In this document: in pieces, positions 6,780 through 14,545 of the stretch
Position numbering within the stretch: position 1 is the first letter of the stretch
Layout of the letters: each line of letters begins with the position of its first letter
Source of the DNA: Chloroflexota bacterium
Lineage (GTDB): Bacteria; Chloroflexota; Dehalococcoidia; JACQGW01
Assembly: GCA_016199325.1 (NCBI GenBank)
Contig: JACQGW010000341.1
Location: 1-29,344, forward strand
Direction of reading: 5' to 3'
Length of the DNA stretch: 29,344 nt
Translations under genes and position numbers: made by a program
The notes under the pieces: model-generated
Told to the model about the DNA's origin: nothing
Databases searched by the model: none
Seen by the model: only the letters and a program-made list of their open reading frames with translations

Positions 6780-7085
6780 ATGGCCGACAAGCCCTCGAAC
6801 GCCCGATCCGGGATGTACCTCACGCTCGAGCTCGTGGAGGAATTGCAGGCACGCCCGAGCCGAATCGAGGGACACGTGCGGGGCATCAACCGGATGCTCG
6901 ACGCGCGGCGCGATTGTGACGACATCTTGATCCAGATTGCCGGCGTCAAAGCGGCGGTCAACCAGGTGGCGATCCGGCTGCTGGAGGGCCACCTCGACTC
7001 CTGCGTCGCCGAGTCGTTGCGCGCCGGCAATGGTACGGATGCGGTCACGAGGTTCAAGGAGAGCCTGGCGCAGGTGCTGAAGTAG
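6780..7085 (+). CDS. CsoR/FrmR (DUF156) family repressor, Cu(I)-type C-H-C ligand set
   Basis: Protein of 101 residues, all helical. The DUF156 signature is clear: RIEGHVRGINRMLDARRDCDDILIQIAG, then VNQVAIRLLEGHLDSCV. Cys46, His71 and Cys75 reproduce the CsoR Cu(I) triad with identical spacing (Cys36, His61, Cys65 in M. tuberculosis CsoR), which argues for copper rather than nickel (RcnR) or aldehyde (FrmR) sensing. Family knowledge: a tetrameric DNA-binding repressor released by Cu(I). ATG 6780 follows the Shine-Dalgarno GAGGTG; GTG 6774 and ATG 6777 are alternatives. It may control the small HMA gene or the Met-rich membrane pair downstream. Confidence 0.92.
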   Translation: MADKPSNARSGMYLTLELVEELQARPSRIEGHVRGINRMLDARRDCDDILIQIAGVKAAVNQVAIRLLEGHLDSCVAESLRAGNGTDAVTRFKESLAQVLK

Positions 7086-7119
7086 ACCCGTCCGCACCAC
7101 GGTAGGGTTTCTTGGCACC

Positions 7120-7154
7120 CATCACATCCCCTTCCCCGGGAAGGGGATGTGATG
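7120..7154. repeat. 35-bp near-perfect palindrome
   Basis: Arms 7120-7136 (CATCACATCCCCTTCCC) and 7138-7154 are exact reverse complements around a single C. It lies in the 95-bp gap between the CsoR-type gene and the first membrane protein gene. No U-tract follows, so it is either a dispersed repeat, a terminator without a tail, or an operator. GGAGGG at 7165-7170 belongs to the next gene. Confidence 0.85.
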
Positions 7155-7180
7155 GAGGGTGAACGGAGGGGAGAAGGCAG

Positions 7181-8230
7181 ATGAACTGGCTCTTGGGGGT
7201 CCCGGCGTTCGTCGTCCTCGCGGTCCCGGTCGGCACACTCCTGCTCGACCGCATTCTTGACGTCCCGGCGCCGCGTTCCCTCGCGATCGCCGGCCCGCCT
7301 GCGGCGCTCGTCTTTGTCGGAGCACTCCTCATCGCCGCCGTTGTTGATCCGCCCCTGGCAACGCTCCTCGTCGCGGGCCTGGTTGGCGGCCTGCTTGGAA
7401 CGGTCACGCTCGACCTCGTTCGGCTGGTCGGGGTGCGTTTCGGGGCGTTTCCCGCCGATATGCCCACGCTCTTCGGTCTCATCGCCCTGGGGTTGGCGCC
7501 GCGTCTCCAGCGAAACCTCATCGCTACGACGGTGGAGCGGACAGCCAGACTGGGTGAGGCCGATCGGCTGGCGACGATGCGGCCGCGGGTGCAGGCGATG
7601 GCCGGGCTCCCGGCGGCGCGGCGCCAGGTGGTCGTCGCCGGAATGATGCACGGTCTCGGACGCCTCGGCGAGCAGGAGCGCCAGCAGATGCTGGCAACCC
7701 AAATGGCGCTGCTGACGGAGCTCTCGCCCACGGGGAGACAGGCGATCATGCGCACGATGGACGCCGTCGGCGCCGGTGCAGCTCCGTCGAACCCCTCCGC
7801 CACAGCGAACGGTCTGCCGTATTGCCAGCCCCGGGGCATGCCGCAACTCCCGATGGCGACCTTCCGCGCCCTGGTCGAGCAAGCCATTCCGCAGACGCTG
7901 GCCGAGACCAGGACCTCACTGGGGCGCGTCCTGCTGGTGGGCTACGGCTGGCACGCGTTGATCGGGGCGACCTTCGGGGTGGCATACACACTGCTCTTTG
8001 GGCGAGGCAATTGGCCACTGGCCTTCGGCTGGGGCGTTTTCGTCTGGGCCGCCATGATGATTGCGATGCCCCCGATGATGCCGATGATTCGCTTTCCCCG
8101 CCGGTTCCCGATCGTCCCGTTCATCGCCCACCTCGCAATGGCAGCGCCGATTGGTCTGGCCGCACAAACCGTCGTCACGCCAGAGGCGTCGGCTCAGAGC
8201 TTGTTGGGCTGGCTGGGGGTGTTGCCATGA
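7181..8230 (+). CDS. Polytopic membrane protein of unknown function (paralogue A)
   Basis: Protein of 349 residues that I do not recognise. Three N-terminal hydrophobic segments end in LLGTVTLDLVRLVGVRFGAFPADMPTLFG. A soluble helical middle (about 110-245) has repeated units of the form LPxxRRQ...MM...L. Three C-terminal membrane segments follow, including YGWHALIGATFGVAYTLLFG, FGWGVFVWAAMMIAMPPMMPM and FIAHLAMAAPIGLAA. The membrane motifs recur in the next gene, so the two are paralogues. The PPMMPM cluster and the neighbouring CsoR/HMA genes suggest a copper or other soft-metal link; that is inference. Shine-Dalgarno GGAGGGG is upstream of ATG 7181. Confidence 0.75.
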   Translation: MNWLLGVPAFVVLAVPVGTLLLDRILDVPAPRSLAIAGPPAALVFVGALLIAAVVDPPLATLLVAGLVGGLLGTVTLDLVRLVGVRFGAFPADMPTLFGLIALGLAPRLQRNLIATTVERTARLGEADRLATMRPRVQAMAGLPAARRQVVVAGMMHGLGRLGEQERQQMLATQMALLTELSPTGRQAIMRTMDAVGAGAAPSNPSATANGLPYCQPRGMPQLPMATFRALVEQAIPQTLAETRTSLGRVLLVGYGWHALIGATFGVAYTLLFGRGNWPLAFGWGVFVWAAMMIAMPPMMPMIRFPRRFPIVPFIAHLAMAAPIGLAAQTVVTPEASAQSLLGWLGVLP

Positions 8231-8314
8231 CGGGGCCGGGCAGGGATGGCGCTGATCATCGAGGGTGGCGGACGAGCGGTGCCGGACGATTGCGCGCGGG
8301 TGGTACGGAGCGAG

Positions 8315-8341
8315 AAAGGAGGTGAGGCCCGAATGACGTAG
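8315..8341 (+). other. Perfect Shine-Dalgarno followed by a two-codon minigene
   Basis: AAAGGAGGTGA (8315-8325) is a full anti-SD complement, the strongest in the window. It is followed by ATG-ACG-TAG at 8333-8341, encoding Met-Thr-stop. It lies in the 182-bp gap between the two paralogous membrane genes. It could be a regulatory minigene, a ribosome landing site, or the relic of a lost start. Confidence 0.4.
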
Positions 8342-8374
8342 TTCGGACGAGGGCAACAGGTCCGTCAACGTGCG

Positions 8375-8398
8375 CTGCGGCATGGTCCCATGCCGCAG
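8375..8398 (+). other. Strong hairpin just before the Met-rich gene
   Basis: CTGCGGCATG (8375-8384) and CATGCCGCAG (8389-8398) are exact reverse complements with a 4-nt spacer. The hairpin ends 6 nt before the Shine-Dalgarno AGGA (8404-8407) of the next gene. No U-run follows, so translational control or RNA protection is more likely than termination. Confidence 0.6.
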
Positions 8399-8412
8399 TG
8401 GGCAGGAAGAAG

Positions 8413-9768
8413 ATGAGTAACACGAAAGGGAGAGAGAACGCCATGGCAATGGACATGAGAAGCATGGCGGCCGCCTTGGCCGAGATGCCCGAAGTGCAGC
8501 GGAAGGCCATGCTGCGCGACCGTCTTGAGCTGTTCGCCGCGATGGCGGATGACGAGCGGCGGAACGCGATGCGCCAGATGATGGCAGGCGTCAGCGCGCT
8601 GCCCGAGGAGAAGATCCAGCGGATCCTTCGGACCCGCACCGAGGTGCTGTTCGAGCTTCCTGAGACGACCAGAATGGCGTTGATGCAGACGCACATGGGG
8701 TTGCTGCAGGAGATGGGACCGGAAGCGGCGATGCGGGAGATGAAACTCCTCGAAGCGATCGCTCCGGACCTGCCACCTGCCGCACGCCAGGGGCTTGAGA
8801 TGATGATGAAGAACATGATGGCAGGGCCTTCCCTGATGGGCAACGTCGGAAGTATGCCGGGCAGGGCTGGCCCGACGCCGAGCCCAGCGCGGACGCCGGA
8901 TACTCGGCCCGTCCGTACTCGCCCCGAGCTCGTTCTCAGCTTGCTCGCCCTGCTCGCCGGCGGCCTCGCCCCGATCGTCGCGCTTCTCCTGGCCGCCACC
9001 GTTGGCCTCTTGGCGCCACCGCTTCGACCTGAGCAGATGGCGATGATGCCGAAGGACATGCCGCAGATGATGCTCTCGCGGGTCATGTGGCCGGATCAAG
9101 TCGCGATGGCCAGCGCGATGCCCGAGAAACTCATGGGGATGCTCGGCGGTATGATGGCCGCGCAACCGGTCATGGCCAGCTTCGCGACTTTCGTCCTGGT
9201 CCCGGCGCTGGCCGTCCTGGGCGTCGTCTACTTCTACGCTCGCGCCCACCATCCGGGGCTGGCCAACTGCATCCTGGCCGGACTTGCCGCCGGCGCAGTG
9301 GCGACACTCGCCCTCGACGCCGTTCGGCTCACCGGGTTTGCGTTCCGCTGGATGCCGGCCAACCTGCCGCCGATGTTCGGCATGCTGATCCTCGGGCCAC
9401 AGTCGAGTCCGGCCCAGGCCCAGGTCGTGGGCTATCTCTACCACTTCCTCAACGGCGCCAGCTTCGGCCTGGTCTACACGCTGGCGGTCGGACGGGGCCG
9501 TGTCGTGTGGGGAATCGGCTGGGGCGTCGTCGTTTGGCTGCTGATGATGATCACCCCGCCGCTCCTGATGATGGGCGTCGGGCCTTTTGGCGTGAACTTC
9601 GGGCCGGGCCTGGTTGCCACCACTTTCATCGCCCACCTGGCGTATGGGGCGGCACTTGGCTGGCTGGCCGAGCGATGGGCCTGTGTCGAAGGGCCAGTCC
9701 TGGCTGGTCGGACCGCGGAACTGCGTCTCAGCGCGGAGGCGCATCAACAACGCCTAACAATACCGTAG
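8413..9768 (+). CDS. Methionine-rich polytopic membrane protein (paralogue B)
   Basis: Protein of 451 residues with about 45 Met. The N-terminal 150 residues are cytosolic-looking helices with repeats such as MPEVQRKAMLRDRLEL, LPEEKIQRILRTRTEV and LPETTRMALMQTHMGLL, plus EMMMKNMMAG. A hydrophobic pair (about 170-200), a Met-rich loop (EQMAMMPKDMPQMM ... LMGMLGGMMAAQ), and then a membrane block sharing LALDAVRLTGF, MPANLPPMFGMLILG, FLNGASFGLVYTLAVGRG and FIAHLAYGAALGWLA with paralogue A. I know no named family; a Cu(I)/Ag(I)-binding role is inferred from Met clusters and context. ATG 8413 has AGGA 5 nt upstream; ATG 8443 is a good alternative. Confidence 0.78.
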   Translation: MSNTKGRENAMAMDMRSMAAALAEMPEVQRKAMLRDRLELFAAMADDERRNAMRQMMAGVSALPEEKIQRILRTRTEVLFELPETTRMALMQTHMGLLQEMGPEAAMREMKLLEAIAPDLPPAARQGLEMMMKNMMAGPSLMGNVGSMPGRAGPTPSPARTPDTRPVRTRPELVLSLLALLAGGLAPIVALLLAATVGLLAPPLRPEQMAMMPKDMPQMMLSRVMWPDQVAMASAMPEKLMGMLGGMMAAQPVMASFATFVLVPALAVLGVVYFYARAHHPGLANCILAGLAAGAVATLALDAVRLTGFAFRWMPANLPPMFGMLILGPQSSPAQAQVVGYLYHFLNGASFGLVYTLAVGRGRVVWGIGWGVVVWLLMMITPPLLMMGVGPFGVNFGPGLVATTFIAHLAYGAALGWLAERWACVEGPVLAGRTAELRLSAEAHQQRLTIP

Positions 9769-9786
9769 GAGCGCACCTGCCTACGC

Positions 9787-9809
9787 GCCCTGGGCGGACC
9801 GCCCAGGGC
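9787..9809 (+). terminator. Stem-loop after the Met-rich gene
   Basis: GCCCTGGGCGG (9787-9797) and CCGCCCAGGGC (9799-9809) are exact reverse complements around one A, 18 nt after the stop. It is very stable but lacks a U-tract, so it may end transcripts weakly or protect the 3' end. Confidence 0.5.
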
Positions 9810-9908
9810 CACCTCTACGAGGTTCTGATAGGCGCTCCATTTCGGCGGGGTGGTCTGGCGACGGCGCCGGAGCCCCACCCGCCGCTCATCCCCCAGGAGG
9901 GTTGGATC

Positions 9909-12455
9909 GTGACGCGACGAGTGACCAGGGACTACACCTCGACTGCCACTGCGTCGGTCGTGAGGCGCGGCCGCGGCCGTGATCCGGAACGAAACCGCGC
10001 GGAACAAATCGACGACGGCTTTGCCGCTCGCGCACCTCGTGACCGCTGGACGGCCGGGCAGGACGCCTTCGGGCGGCCAGGCCTGCCCCCGCGCTGGACC
10101 ACCGGCGCGAAGATCGGTGTTGGCACCGCGGTCGGTGGCCGCTCCAAAGTCTGGTTCACTCTGGCCCGTGGGATTGTCACCGAGGTGTACTACCCGCGCG
10201 TCGACGTTGCCAACTTGCGGGACCTGCAGCTCCTGGTCAGCGACGGGCGAACTTTCTTCCACGAAGAGCAACGGGACCTCCGCCACACGCTCAGCTACCT
10301 CTACAACCGGGCGCTGGCCTACCAAATCGTGAATGAGGCGCCAACCGGCCGGTACCGCGTCGTCAAGCGCATCTTCACCGATCCCGAGGAAAACGCCCTC
10401 GTGCAGCGCGTCGTCGTCGAGCCGCTCGTCCCGGCGGCGGTTGCCGATGACGTTTACGTCCTGGCGGCGCCACACGTCGGCAACCAGGGCGCGGACAACG
10501 TCGCGCGTTGTGTATCACACCATGGCCAGGACTTCCTGGTGGCGTCACGGGGAGACATCTTCCTCGCGCTCGCCGCTTCCGTTCTCTTCCACAAGGCCTC
10601 GTGCGGCTTTGTTGGCTCCTCGGATGGCTGGACCGATCTCGCGCACCACCTGACGATGGACTGGACGTTCGAGCGGGCTGCGGGCGGGAACGTCGCGATG
10701 ACCGCCCAGCTCGATCTCGGGGCGAGGCGCGAGTTCGTGCTCGTGCTGGCCTTTGGCCTGACCGAGGCCGAGGCGATCGGCACCGCTGCGATCGTCCTGG
10801 CCAAGGACCCGGACGACCTCGAGCAGCGCTACATCGGCGGCTGGCGGGACTACTGCGCCGGCCTGGAGGACCTCTCCCGTCAGGCCGAGGACGGTGGGCG
10901 GCTGTACTGGACCAGTGCGATGGTACTGAAGGCGCACGAGGACAAGACGCATCCGGGCGCCTTTGTCGCTTCGCTCTCGATCCCCTGGGGCGAAGCTGCC
11001 GGCGACGCCAACACCGGCGGCTACCACCTCTGCTGGCCGCGGGACCTGGTCCAGATCGCGTCGGCATGCCTGGCAATGGGGGATGGAGCCGCCGCGCTGC
11101 GCGCGCTTCGCTACCTAGCGGCGATCCAACATGAGGACGGCAGCTTGCCCCAGAACTGCTGGGTCGACGGTCGGCCGTACTGGCGAGCAATCCAATGCGA
11201 CGAGATTGCCCTGCCGATCCTGCTTGCCTGGCGCCTCTGGCGCGCCGGCCTCCTCGACGCGGCCGGCTGCGAGGCCTACCCGCTGGTCCGTCCGGCGGCG
11301 CTCTTCCTGGCGAAGCTCGGCCCGGTGACCCAGCAGGAGCGCTGGGAGGAGAACGGTGGCTACTCGCCATCTACCCTTGCGGCCGAGATCGCTGCGCTCG
11401 TCTGCGCCGCCGAATTCGCAACGGCGGCCGGTGAGGAGCGTCTGGCCGCGTACTTCCTGGAAGTCGCCGATTCGTGGGCGACGCAGGTGGAGCACTGGAC
11501 CTTTACCCACTGCGGGGCGCTCGTGCCGGGACACCCCGCGCATTACGAGCGTATCGCCACGATCCCCCCGAAAGGCCTCGACCACGATGGCGCCGAATGT
11601 CGCTTCCTCGTTCCAATCGCCAACCAGCCGGCGGCGCCGGACGGGGCGTCGCAGTGCTGTATCGTCGATGGGGGTTTCCTCGAGCTGGTCCGGTATGGCG
11701 TCCGCTCGCCGGACGACGCGCACGTTCTGGCGACGTTCCCGGTCGTTGATGCGCTGCTGAAAGTCGACACCCCCGCCGGCCCGGCCTGGCGCCGCTATAA
11801 CTTCGACGGCTACGGCGAGTACGCCGACGGCTCGCCGTATGATGGCACCGGTGTCGGTCGCGCCTGGCCGCTCCTCGCCGGCGAGCGGGGCCATTACGTA
11901 CTGGCTGCTCGCGGCGACGTTGCGCCGTTCATCCGAGCGATGGAAGGGTTCGCCAATGTGGGGCAGATGCTACCAGAGCAGGTCTGGGATGCGGCGGATA
12001 TCGCCGGGCACGGGCTGTTCCGGGGGCAGGGCACCGGCTCGGCGACACCCTTGGCCTGGGCGCACGCGGAGTACATTCGTCTGCTCCGCTCGCGACGCGC
12101 CGGTCGGGTCTTCGATCAGATCGAGCCCGTCTATCGGCGGTACGTCGGCCAGCGGGTCCGGTCAGAGCTGGTGATTTGGAAGTTCAATCACAAAGTGCGC
12201 GAGATCCAGGGCGATCAGCGTCTCCGCGTCGAAGTCGGTGCGCCGGCCGAGCTGCGCTGGACGCACGATTCCTGGACGACGGCACACCACCAGCCTCTGG
12301 AAGACGTCGCGCCAGGGGCAGGAATCCATGCCATCGAGTTCCCCGCGGACGTGCTCTCGCTGGGGCGGCCGCTCGAATTCACGTTCTACTGGTCCGAGAG
12401 CGGCCGCTGGGAAGGGCGCAACTTCGTCGTCAGTGTGGTGGCGGGAGGTGGGTAA
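9909..12455 (+). CDS. Glycoside hydrolase family 15 glucoamylase / glucodextranase-like
   Basis: Protein of 848 residues. It starts at GTG 9909, which has AGGAGG exactly 8 nt upstream; the frame open from 9087 is a shadow of the membrane protein. The N-terminal beta domain is recognisable from GAKIGVGTAVGG...VWFTLARGIVTEVYYPRVD. The (alpha/alpha)6 catalytic domain shows GGYHLCWPRDLVQIAS, ERWEENGGYSPSTLA (Glu480/Glu481, general acid region) and GQMLPEQVWDA (Glu690, general base region). A beta-sandwich-like C-terminal part runs from about 755 on. Family knowledge: releases glucose from non-reducing ends of alpha-glucans. No signal peptide is evident, so it probably acts inside the cell on glycogen or maltodextrins. 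Its stop overlaps the next ATG (TAATG). Confidence 0.94.
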   Translation: MTRRVTRDYTSTATASVVRRGRGRDPERNRAEQIDDGFAARAPRDRWTAGQDAFGRPGLPPRWTTGAKIGVGTAVGGRSKVWFTLARGIVTEVYYPRVDVANLRDLQLLVSDGRTFFHEEQRDLRHTLSYLYNRALAYQIVNEAPTGRYRVVKRIFTDPEENALVQRVVVEPLVPAAVADDVYVLAAPHVGNQGADNVARCVSHHGQDFLVASRGDIFLALAASVLFHKASCGFVGSSDGWTDLAHHLTMDWTFERAAGGNVAMTAQLDLGARREFVLVLAFGLTEAEAIGTAAIVLAKDPDDLEQRYIGGWRDYCAGLEDLSRQAEDGGRLYWTSAMVLKAHEDKTHPGAFVASLSIPWGEAAGDANTGGYHLCWPRDLVQIASACLAMGDGAAALRALRYLAAIQHEDGSLPQNCWVDGRPYWRAIQCDEIALPILLAWRLWRAGLLDAAGCEAYPLVRPAALFLAKLGPVTQQERWEENGGYSPSTLAAEIAALVCAAEFATAAGEERLAAYFLEVADSWATQVEHWTFTHCGALVPGHPAHYERIATIPPKGLDHDGAECRFLVPIANQPAAPDGASQCCIVDGGFLELVRYGVRSPDDAHVLATFPVVDALLKVDTPAGPAWRRYNFDGYGEYADGSPYDGTGVGRAWPLLAGERGHYVLAARGDVAPFIRAMEGFANVGQMLPEQVWDAADIAGHGLFRGQGTGSATPLAWAHAEYIRLLRSRRAGRVFDQIEPVYRRYVGQRVRSELVIWKFNHKVREIQGDQRLRVEVGAPAELRWTHDSWTTAHHQPLEDVAPGAGIHAIEFPADVLSLGRPLEFTFYWSESGRWEGRNFVVSVVAGGG

Positions 12456-14182
12456 TGACGAAGCCGATGACACGGGACCAACCCGATCGCGTTGCGTCGA
12501 CGATCCATAGCACGAGCAGTATCCCCCGGGCTAGCCCGCATCTTCGATCTGCGAGGGTGGCCCTCACTCTGCCCGCGCTGCCAGCCGGAGCCCACGACGC
12601 CGAGGCGCCTGCGTCGCCGGAGCCGCCGGACATGGTGCCATTGTATCGCTTCGTCGCGCTGCGGGTCTTTGGCGCGGTCGTGCTCGTCGTGCTTGCCGAG
12701 CGCGCGGCCGAGCACTGGCTGCAAGCCGGTCCAGTCGCTCAACTCGGCCTCATCCTGACCAGTTGTGCGCTGATCCTGGTCGCCTTCCACGCCCTCGTTG
12801 GCCGGCGGCTCTGGGCGCTCGTCCGGGCGAATCAGCGGCTCGCCGCGGGCGACCTGACCGCTGCCGCCTTGCCGGTCCCACGGGTCCGCGACGAGATCGA
12901 CCTGGTGCTCGCCTGGCGCAGTCACATGCTTCAACGACTGGTCGAGACCGCTCGAGAGAACGCCCGGTTGTACGCCCAGACTGACCAGAGCTTGCACCAG
13001 CGTCTCCGCGAGCTCGAAGTGCTCTACGCGGTGACCCGCGCCCTCGTCGCAGCGCCGAACCTTGACGCCACACTGGCGCTCATTCTGGATCGTCTGGCCG
13101 AGGTGGCCGGCGCCCAGCGGGCAGCGGTCCTGCTCCTGGACTCTCCGACCGGGCGGCTGGAGGTGCGGATGGCCCATCAGATGCCGCCGGACGCTTGGCC
13201 GGCGCTGGCCGCGGACCTTTCGCGCCTGCTCGTTCAGCGTGATCAAGAGACTGGGGCGCTGAGCCTGGCGTGCGATCCACTCGTGGTCGGCGCCAGCGGA
13301 GGGGATCGGGCCCATCTCTGCTTCCCGCTGCAATCCGCCGGCCACCCCATTGGCGGCATCTACCTCGACCGCGCCGAGGCCGGCGGCTTCGCTATGGAAA
13401 CCGTGCGACTGATCGCGGCCCTGGCTGACGACTGTGCACTGGCAATTGAGCGGGCTCAACTGGCCCAGATGGCCGCGAGCGCCGAAGCCTATCGGCAGGC
13501 CGACGCGCTGAAGAGTGAGTTCCTGGCGGCGGTGTCGCACGATCTTCGGACGCCGCTCACGTTCATCTACGGCACGGCGGAGCTCCTTACCAACCGAGCG
13601 TTCGCTGAGGACCAGCGGCAGGCGTTGCTCGGTGAGGTCCTGGCCCAGGCGAAGCGCATGGCCGCGATGATCGACGACCTGCTCGACCTCGCGCGTTTGG
13701 AGGCCGGGAGACTGGAGCTCCGGCCCGAGCCGCTCGACGTGCGTGCGCTACTGGACGAGGTCGCGGCGCTCTTCGGCGAACGGTCGGCGAAACACCGGCT
13801 CGTCGTCGAGACGGTACCCAGCTTGCCGGCGGTCGCCGCCGATCGCAGGCGTCTACAGCAGGTGATCGAAAACCTCGTGGGCAACGCCATCCGCTACTCG
13901 CCGGGCGGTGGGACGGTGACTCTTCGGGCGATGCCGGCGGGCAACCAGGTGGCGATCGATGTCGAGGATCAGGGCATTGGCATCCCGGCCGAGGAGCTGC
14001 CGCGCATCTTCGACCGTTTCTACCGTGTCCGTTCGGCGGCAACAGCGGCAATCACGGGCACCGGCCTCGGGCTGGCGATCGTCGAGGGGCTTGTGCGCGC
14101 GCTGGGCGGGGCCGTCGACGTCCGCAGCCGGGTTGGGGAGGGAAGCGTCTTTCGCGTGACGTTGCCCGCCGACACCGCGTGA
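12455..14182 (+). CDS. Sensor histidine kinase (2 TM, HAMP-like, GAF)
   Basis: Protein of 575 residues. After a 60-residue polar N-terminus come two membrane helices (about 65-82 and 96-114) with almost no loop between them, a HAMP-like linker (about 115-165), a GAF domain (about 185-335), then the HisKA box SEFLAAVSHDLRTPL with His362. The ATPase domain shows the N box VIENLVGNAIRYSP, the G1 box DVEDQGIGIP, the F box IFDRFYR and the G2 box GTGLGLAIV. With so short a periplasmic loop, sensing is probably intramembrane or through GAF. No response regulator is adjacent, so its partner is elsewhere. ATG 12455 overlaps the glucoamylase stop and has GGGAGG upstream, which suggests co-expression. 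Confidence 0.93.
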   Translation: MTKPMTRDQPDRVASTIHSTSSIPRASPHLRSARVALTLPALPAGAHDAEAPASPEPPDMVPLYRFVALRVFGAVVLVVLAERAAEHWLQAGPVAQLGLILTSCALILVAFHALVGRRLWALVRANQRLAAGDLTAAALPVPRVRDEIDLVLAWRSHMLQRLVETARENARLYAQTDQSLHQRLRELEVLYAVTRALVAAPNLDATLALILDRLAEVAGAQRAAVLLLDSPTGRLEVRMAHQMPPDAWPALAADLSRLLVQRDQETGALSLACDPLVVGASGGDRAHLCFPLQSAGHPIGGIYLDRAEAGGFAMETVRLIAALADDCALAIERAQLAQMAASAEAYRQADALKSEFLAAVSHDLRTPLTFIYGTAELLTNRAFAEDQRQALLGEVLAQAKRMAAMIDDLLDLARLEAGRLELRPEPLDVRALLDEVAALFGERSAKHRLVVETVPSLPAVAADRRRLQQVIENLVGNAIRYSPGGGTVTLRAMPAGNQVAIDVEDQGIGIPAEELPRIFDRFYRVRSAATAAITGTGLGLAIVEGLVRALGGAVDVRSRVGEGSVFRVTLPADTA

Positions 14183-14261
14183 GCGGCTGACCGCTTGTGT
14201 GAAGTTGCTGCAACCGGCTCATTGGGCGACGTGGCTGCGAACTTGCGCGTTAGGGGGAGCG

Positions 14262-14525
14262 ATGGACTCTGCACGTGGTCCCGGCCGGCCTGGCTCTCAT
14301 GGAGAACAGCCAGGGAGTCGAGAGGCTGACCTGGGTGCGCTGTTTCTGAAGCGACTGCGACGATTGCTCGAACTGCGGGTAACCCGTGCCGAGAGCCTGA
14401 ACGTCACGGGTATCCGCCTGCTGAACCGCGCCATCTACTCGACGTGTCGTGACCTTGGGTTGCTGGGCATGGAACGCGAGGCCCGCCTGCTCTTGAGGGC
14501 TCGACGTCGAAGGAAGCGAGAGTAG
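14262..14525 (+). CDS. Small basic helical protein of unknown function
   Basis: Protein of 87 residues starting at ATG 14262, with AGGGGGAG just upstream. An in-frame ATG at 14199 has no such site. The first 25 residues are Gly/Ser/Pro-rich. The rest is helical: LFLKRLRRLLELRVTRAESLN, then LLNRAIYSTCRDLGLLGMEREARLLL, then a strongly basic tail RARRRRKRE. I do not recognise a domain. The helix pattern LLNRAIYSTxRDxxxLGxxxEAxxLL looks conserved-protein-like. It lies between a histidine kinase and an MFS gene, and coding in this frame is supported mainly by the ribosome site. Confidence 0.55.
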   Translation: MDSARGPGRPGSHGEQPGSREADLGALFLKRLRRLLELRVTRAESLNVTGIRLLNRAIYSTCRDLGLLGMEREARLLLRARRRRKRE

Positions 14526-14545
14526 CCGCGAGTGCTGGGGGTGAC

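Noticed and set aside
6305..7882. 525-codon minus-strand open frame over csoR and the first membrane gene
   Set aside because: Shadow frame with no recognisable domain, crossing the palindrome.
9087..9908. Long in-frame extension of the glucoamylase
   Set aside because: It overlaps the Met-rich membrane gene in another frame; the strong AGGAGG at 9895 fixes the start at 9909.
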